Below, piece by piece: positions 61,799 through 64,000 of a DNA stretch of 64,000 nt. The translations under genes and the position numbers were made by a program. The notes under the pieces are model-generated. The model was not told the DNA's origin. It worked only from the letters and a program-made list of their open reading frames with translations, and did no database searches. Origin of the DNA: Brenneria alni (GTDB lineage Bacteria > Pseudomonadota > Gammaproteobacteria > Enterobacterales > Enterobacteriaceae); assembly GCF_003666245.1 (NCBI RefSeq), contig NZ_MJLZ01000023.1, positions 1-64,000 of the forward strand, given 5' to 3'. Within the stretch, counting starts at the first letter, position 1. Each line of letters opens with the position of its first letter.

Positions 61799-63835
61799 AT
61801 GAAAGCACCGCAAGCAGCAAAACACCCCCATCCGTTGACCGTCCACGATGACACCCGCATCGATAACTACTATTGGCTGCGTGACGATGAGCGAACCGAT
61901 CCTCAGGTTCTGGCGTACTTGCAAGAAGAAAACAACTACAGCAAAGAGGTTATGGCGCCTCATGAAGCGCTCAGGCAGAAGTTGTATGACGAAATGGTTA
62001 GCCGGATACCGTCTGAGGATATGTCGGTTCCCTATGTCAAAAAGGGTTACCGCTATCAGAGTCGCTATGCGCCGGGTAAAGAATACCCTATTTACCTGCG
62101 TCAGCTTGAAAATGTAACGGATGAATGGGAAACACTGCTGGATGGGAATCAACGGGCAGAGCATCATGAGTTTTATAGCTTAGGTACGCTGGAGGTGAGC
62201 CCCGATAATCAGATTCTGGCCATATCGGAGGATTTTCTGTCGCGCCGGCAGTACGACATCCGTTTTCGTAACCTGAAAAGCGGTGAATGGCTGCCCGATG
62301 TGATTGAAAATGTTTCGTCAGGGGCTGAATGGTCGGCAGATTCCGCTGTTCTTTATTACGTCCGCAAACATCCGCAAACCTTATTGCCTTATCAGGTCTA
62401 TCGCCATCGTCTGGGAGGCGATTCGGCGTTTGATGAGCTGGTCTATGAAGAGAGGGATGATACTTATTATGTCAGTTTGGGAAAGACAACCTCAGAAAGT
62501 TACATCACTATTTATCTCAGTAGCACAACCACTACGGAAGTTCTGCTGATCGATGCGGCGAACCACAATGCTGCGACGCAGGTATTCATCCCGCGTCGCA
62601 AAGAGCATGAATATGCTGTAGACCATTATCGTGGCGCGTTTTATCTGCGTTCCAACCGAGAGGGGAAAAACTTTGGCCTGTATCGCACGCTGGATATGGA
62701 GGAAAGTAGCCTGGAAACGCTGATTGCGCCGCAGGAGCATCGTGTGCTTGAAAGTTTCGAGCTATTTCGTGACTGGTTAGTGGTGGAAGAAAGAGAGCGG
62801 GGGTTAACCAGCCTGCGGCAAATTCACTGGCAATCGGGTAAAGAAAAAAGTATTACCTTCAATGATGCAAGCTATGTGACCTGGTTATCGTATAACCCAA
62901 CACCGGAAACCGCCTTGCTGCGCTATGGGTATGCATCTATGACCACACCGAGTTCGCTTTATGAGTTGAATATGGACACCGGTCATCAACAGTTGCTCAA
63001 GCAGGCTGAAGTAAAAAACTTTTCGTCAGATGACTATTGCAGCGAGCGCTTATGGATTAAGGCTCGAGATGGCGTAGAAGTGCCGGTCTCTCTGGTATAT
63101 CACCGTGAGCATTTCACGCCGGGGCAAAACCCTATACTGGTATATGGCTATGGCGCTTACGGCAGCAGCATGGATCCGGATTTCAGAATCAGTAGGTTGA
63201 GTTTGCTTGATCGCGGTTTTGTCTTTGCGCTGACGCATATTCGCGGTGGCGGCGAACTGGGCCAACAGTGGTATGACGATGGACGCTTGCTGAACAAAAT
63301 GCATTCGTTTACCGATTTTATTGATGTATCGCAGGCATTGGCTGAAAAAGGCTACGGAAATCGGCAGAAAATGTTCGCTATGGGGGGAAGTGCAGGTGGT
63401 CTACTAATGGGGACTGTTGTGAATCTGGCGCCGGATTTATTTAAAGGGGTCATTGCGCAGGTTCCGTTTGTTGATGTACTGACCACCATGTTGGACGAGT
63501 CCATCCCCTTAACCACGGGGGAATACGAAGAGTGGGGCGATCCTAATGACAATGCCTACTACGACTATATTCGGCAATACAGCCCCTACGACGGTGTAAA
63601 AGCACAAGATTATCCACATATGCTGGTGACTACCGGGTTGCATGATTCACAGGTTCAGTATTGGGAACCGGCGAAATGGGTGGCAAAATTGCGGGAAATG
63701 AAAACAGACGATCGCTATTTATTTCTGTATACCGATATGGATGCTGGGCACGGTGGTAAGTCGGGGCGCTTTAAGCATTATGAAGATATTGCGCTGGAGT
63801 ATGCGTTCTTGCTGATGATTCTTGAAACTGACTGA
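61799..63835 (+). CDS. ptrB: Oligopeptidase B
   Basis: PtrB is a cytosolic S9-family serine oligopeptidase that cuts after basic residues in short peptides. The start at ATG 61799 ([30 protein letters not shown]) matches the family; a frame from 61670 adds 43 unrelated residues. A two-codon ATG-CCA-TGA at 61793 overlaps the start. An N-terminal beta-propeller is followed by the alpha/beta-hydrolase with the nucleophile in [11 protein letters not shown] and the catalytic His in [12 protein letters not shown]. The 678 residues are near E. coli (686). Confidence 0.96.
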   Translation: MKAPQAAKHPHPLTVHDDTRIDNYYWLRDDERTDPQVLAYLQEENNYSKEVMAPHEALRQKLYDEMVSRIPSEDMSVPYVKKGYRYQSRYAPGKEYPIYLRQLENVTDEWETLLDGNQRAEHHEFYSLGTLEVSPDNQILAISEDFLSRRQYDIRFRNLKSGEWLPDVIENVSSGAEWSADSAVLYYVRKHPQTLLPYQVYRHRLGGDSAFDELVYEERDDTYYVSLGKTTSESYITIYLSSTTTTEVLLIDAANHNAATQVFIPRRKEHEYAVDHYRGAFYLRSNREGKNFGLYRTLDMEESSLETLIAPQEHRVLESFELFRDWLVVEERERGLTSLRQIHWQSGKEKSITFNDASYVTWLSYNPTPETALLRYGYASMTTPSSLYELNMDTGHQQLLKQAEVKNFSSDDYCSERLWIKARDGVEVPVSLVYHREHFTPGQNPILVYGYGAYGSSMDPDFRISRLSLLDRGFVFALTHIRGGGELGQQWYDDGRLLNKMHSFTDFIDVSQALAEKGYGNRQKMFAMGGSAGGLLMGTVVNLAPDLFKGVIAQVPFVDVLTTMLDESIPLTTGEYEEWGDPNDNAYYDYIRQYSPYDGVKAQDYPHMLVTTGLHDSQVQYWEPAKWVAKLREMKTDDRYLFLYTDMDAGHGGKSGRFKHYEDIALEYAFLLMILETD

Positions 63836-63846
63836 AGCCATGAGAG

Positions 63847-63869
63847 TAAACCCGCTGATAGCGGGTTTA
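63847..63869. terminator. Hairpin after ptrB
   Basis: The perfect 10-bp stem TAAACCCGCT / AGCGGGTTTA with a 3-nt loop lies 11 bp after the ptrB stop, between ptrB and the convergent small ORF. T-tracts are weak, so it may act on both strands. Confidence 0.6.
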
Positions 63870-63889
63870 CCGATCAGCATAGTGGATTA

Positions 63890-63997
63890 TTAATTGATGG
63901 CGTCCGCTTGTGGATTCGCCTTCTTGTCCTTTTTATCCGCACGCTTTTCGGCTGCGGTTTTCAAGGGTTTCTTTTTGCTGTTCTTTTTGCTGTCCAT
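63890..63997 (-). CDS. Small lysine-rich protein (35 residues), function unknown
   Basis: The minus strand encodes MDSKKNSKKKPLKTAAEKRA and then DKKDKKANPQADAIN: 11 Lys and 1 Arg in 35 residues, no hydrophobic segment. Such composition suggests a soluble nucleic-acid- or ribosome-associated peptide, but I do not recognise a family. The ATG lies three bases from the window edge, so the ribosome binding site cannot be judged, and the ORF could extend upstream. The hairpin at 63847 follows its stop, which supports a real transcript end. Confidence 0.55.
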   Translation of the reverse strand: MDSKKNSKKKPLKTAAEKRADKKDKKANPQADAIN

Positions 63998-64000
63998 TCC

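Overview
The window is a stretch of enterobacterial chromosome, and the gene content and order point to order Enterobacterales. Runs of genes match the Escherichia coli order closely: cmoM-mukFEB-ldtD-mepK-gloC-aspC-ompF-asnS-pncB-pepN-pyrD-zapC-ycbX-rlmKL-uup-pqiABC-rmf; yceB-grxB-mdtH-rimJ; cmoBA; aspS-nudB-yebC-ruvCAB; znuBCA-mepM-lpxM-pykA-hexR-zwf-eda-purT-ptrB. These runs are joined differently from E. coli, and protein divergence is moderate throughout. A plant- or insect-associated lineage such as Pectobacteriaceae is plausible, but I cannot fix the genus from sequence alone. There are no tRNA or rRNA genes, CRISPR arrays, insertion sequences or prophage genes.

Layout. Bases 1-55 are not biological: they match an Illumina P7/Nextera adapter, so the window starts at a raw contig end and cmoM lacks its 5' part. 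0.06-7.1 kb: cmoM and the MukFEB condensin operon. 7.5-10.6 kb: the cell-wall pair ldtD and mepK, and the glyoxalase gloC. 10.7-16.4 kb (minus strand): aspC, ompF, asnS, pncB. 16.6-30.4 kb (mostly plus): pepN, pyrD, zapC, ycbX (minus), rlmKL, uup, the PqiABC envelope lipid-transport operon and rmf. 30.6-36.8 kb: ycdX (collapsed), ycdY, yceB, grxB, mdtH, rimJ, yceH (collapsed), murJ. 36.8-44.2 kb: argS, yecM, cutC, cmoB/cmoA, yecN, yecE. 44.5-49.8 kb: aspS, nudB, yebC, ruvC, ruvAB. 49.8-54.9 kb: the Zur-controlled zinc importer znuCB/znuA, then mepM and lpxM. 55.1-63.8 kb: pykA, hexR, zwf, eda, purT, ptrB, and a short lysine-rich ORF.

How genes work together. CmoA, CmoB and CmoM together make the wobble modification cmo5U/mcmo5U of tRNA. 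LdtD, MepK, MepM and MurJ act in peptidoglycan synthesis and remodelling. HexR, Zwf, Eda and PykA form the hexose-phosphate/KDPG control unit, with a very clear HexR operator in front of zwf. LexA, Zur, PurR and OmpR sites can also be read.

Most notable are signs of recent gene decay. ycdX is reduced to its first ~18 codons fused out of frame to its last ~8, while its presumed chaperone ycdY is intact. yceH is cut after ~41 codons and the mviM gene that follows it in E. coli is absent. murJ and argS, which flank flagellar genes in relatives, abut each other with only a terminator between. I found no convincing new defence or mobile system; the interest here is reductive evolution plus a few small candidate ORFs.
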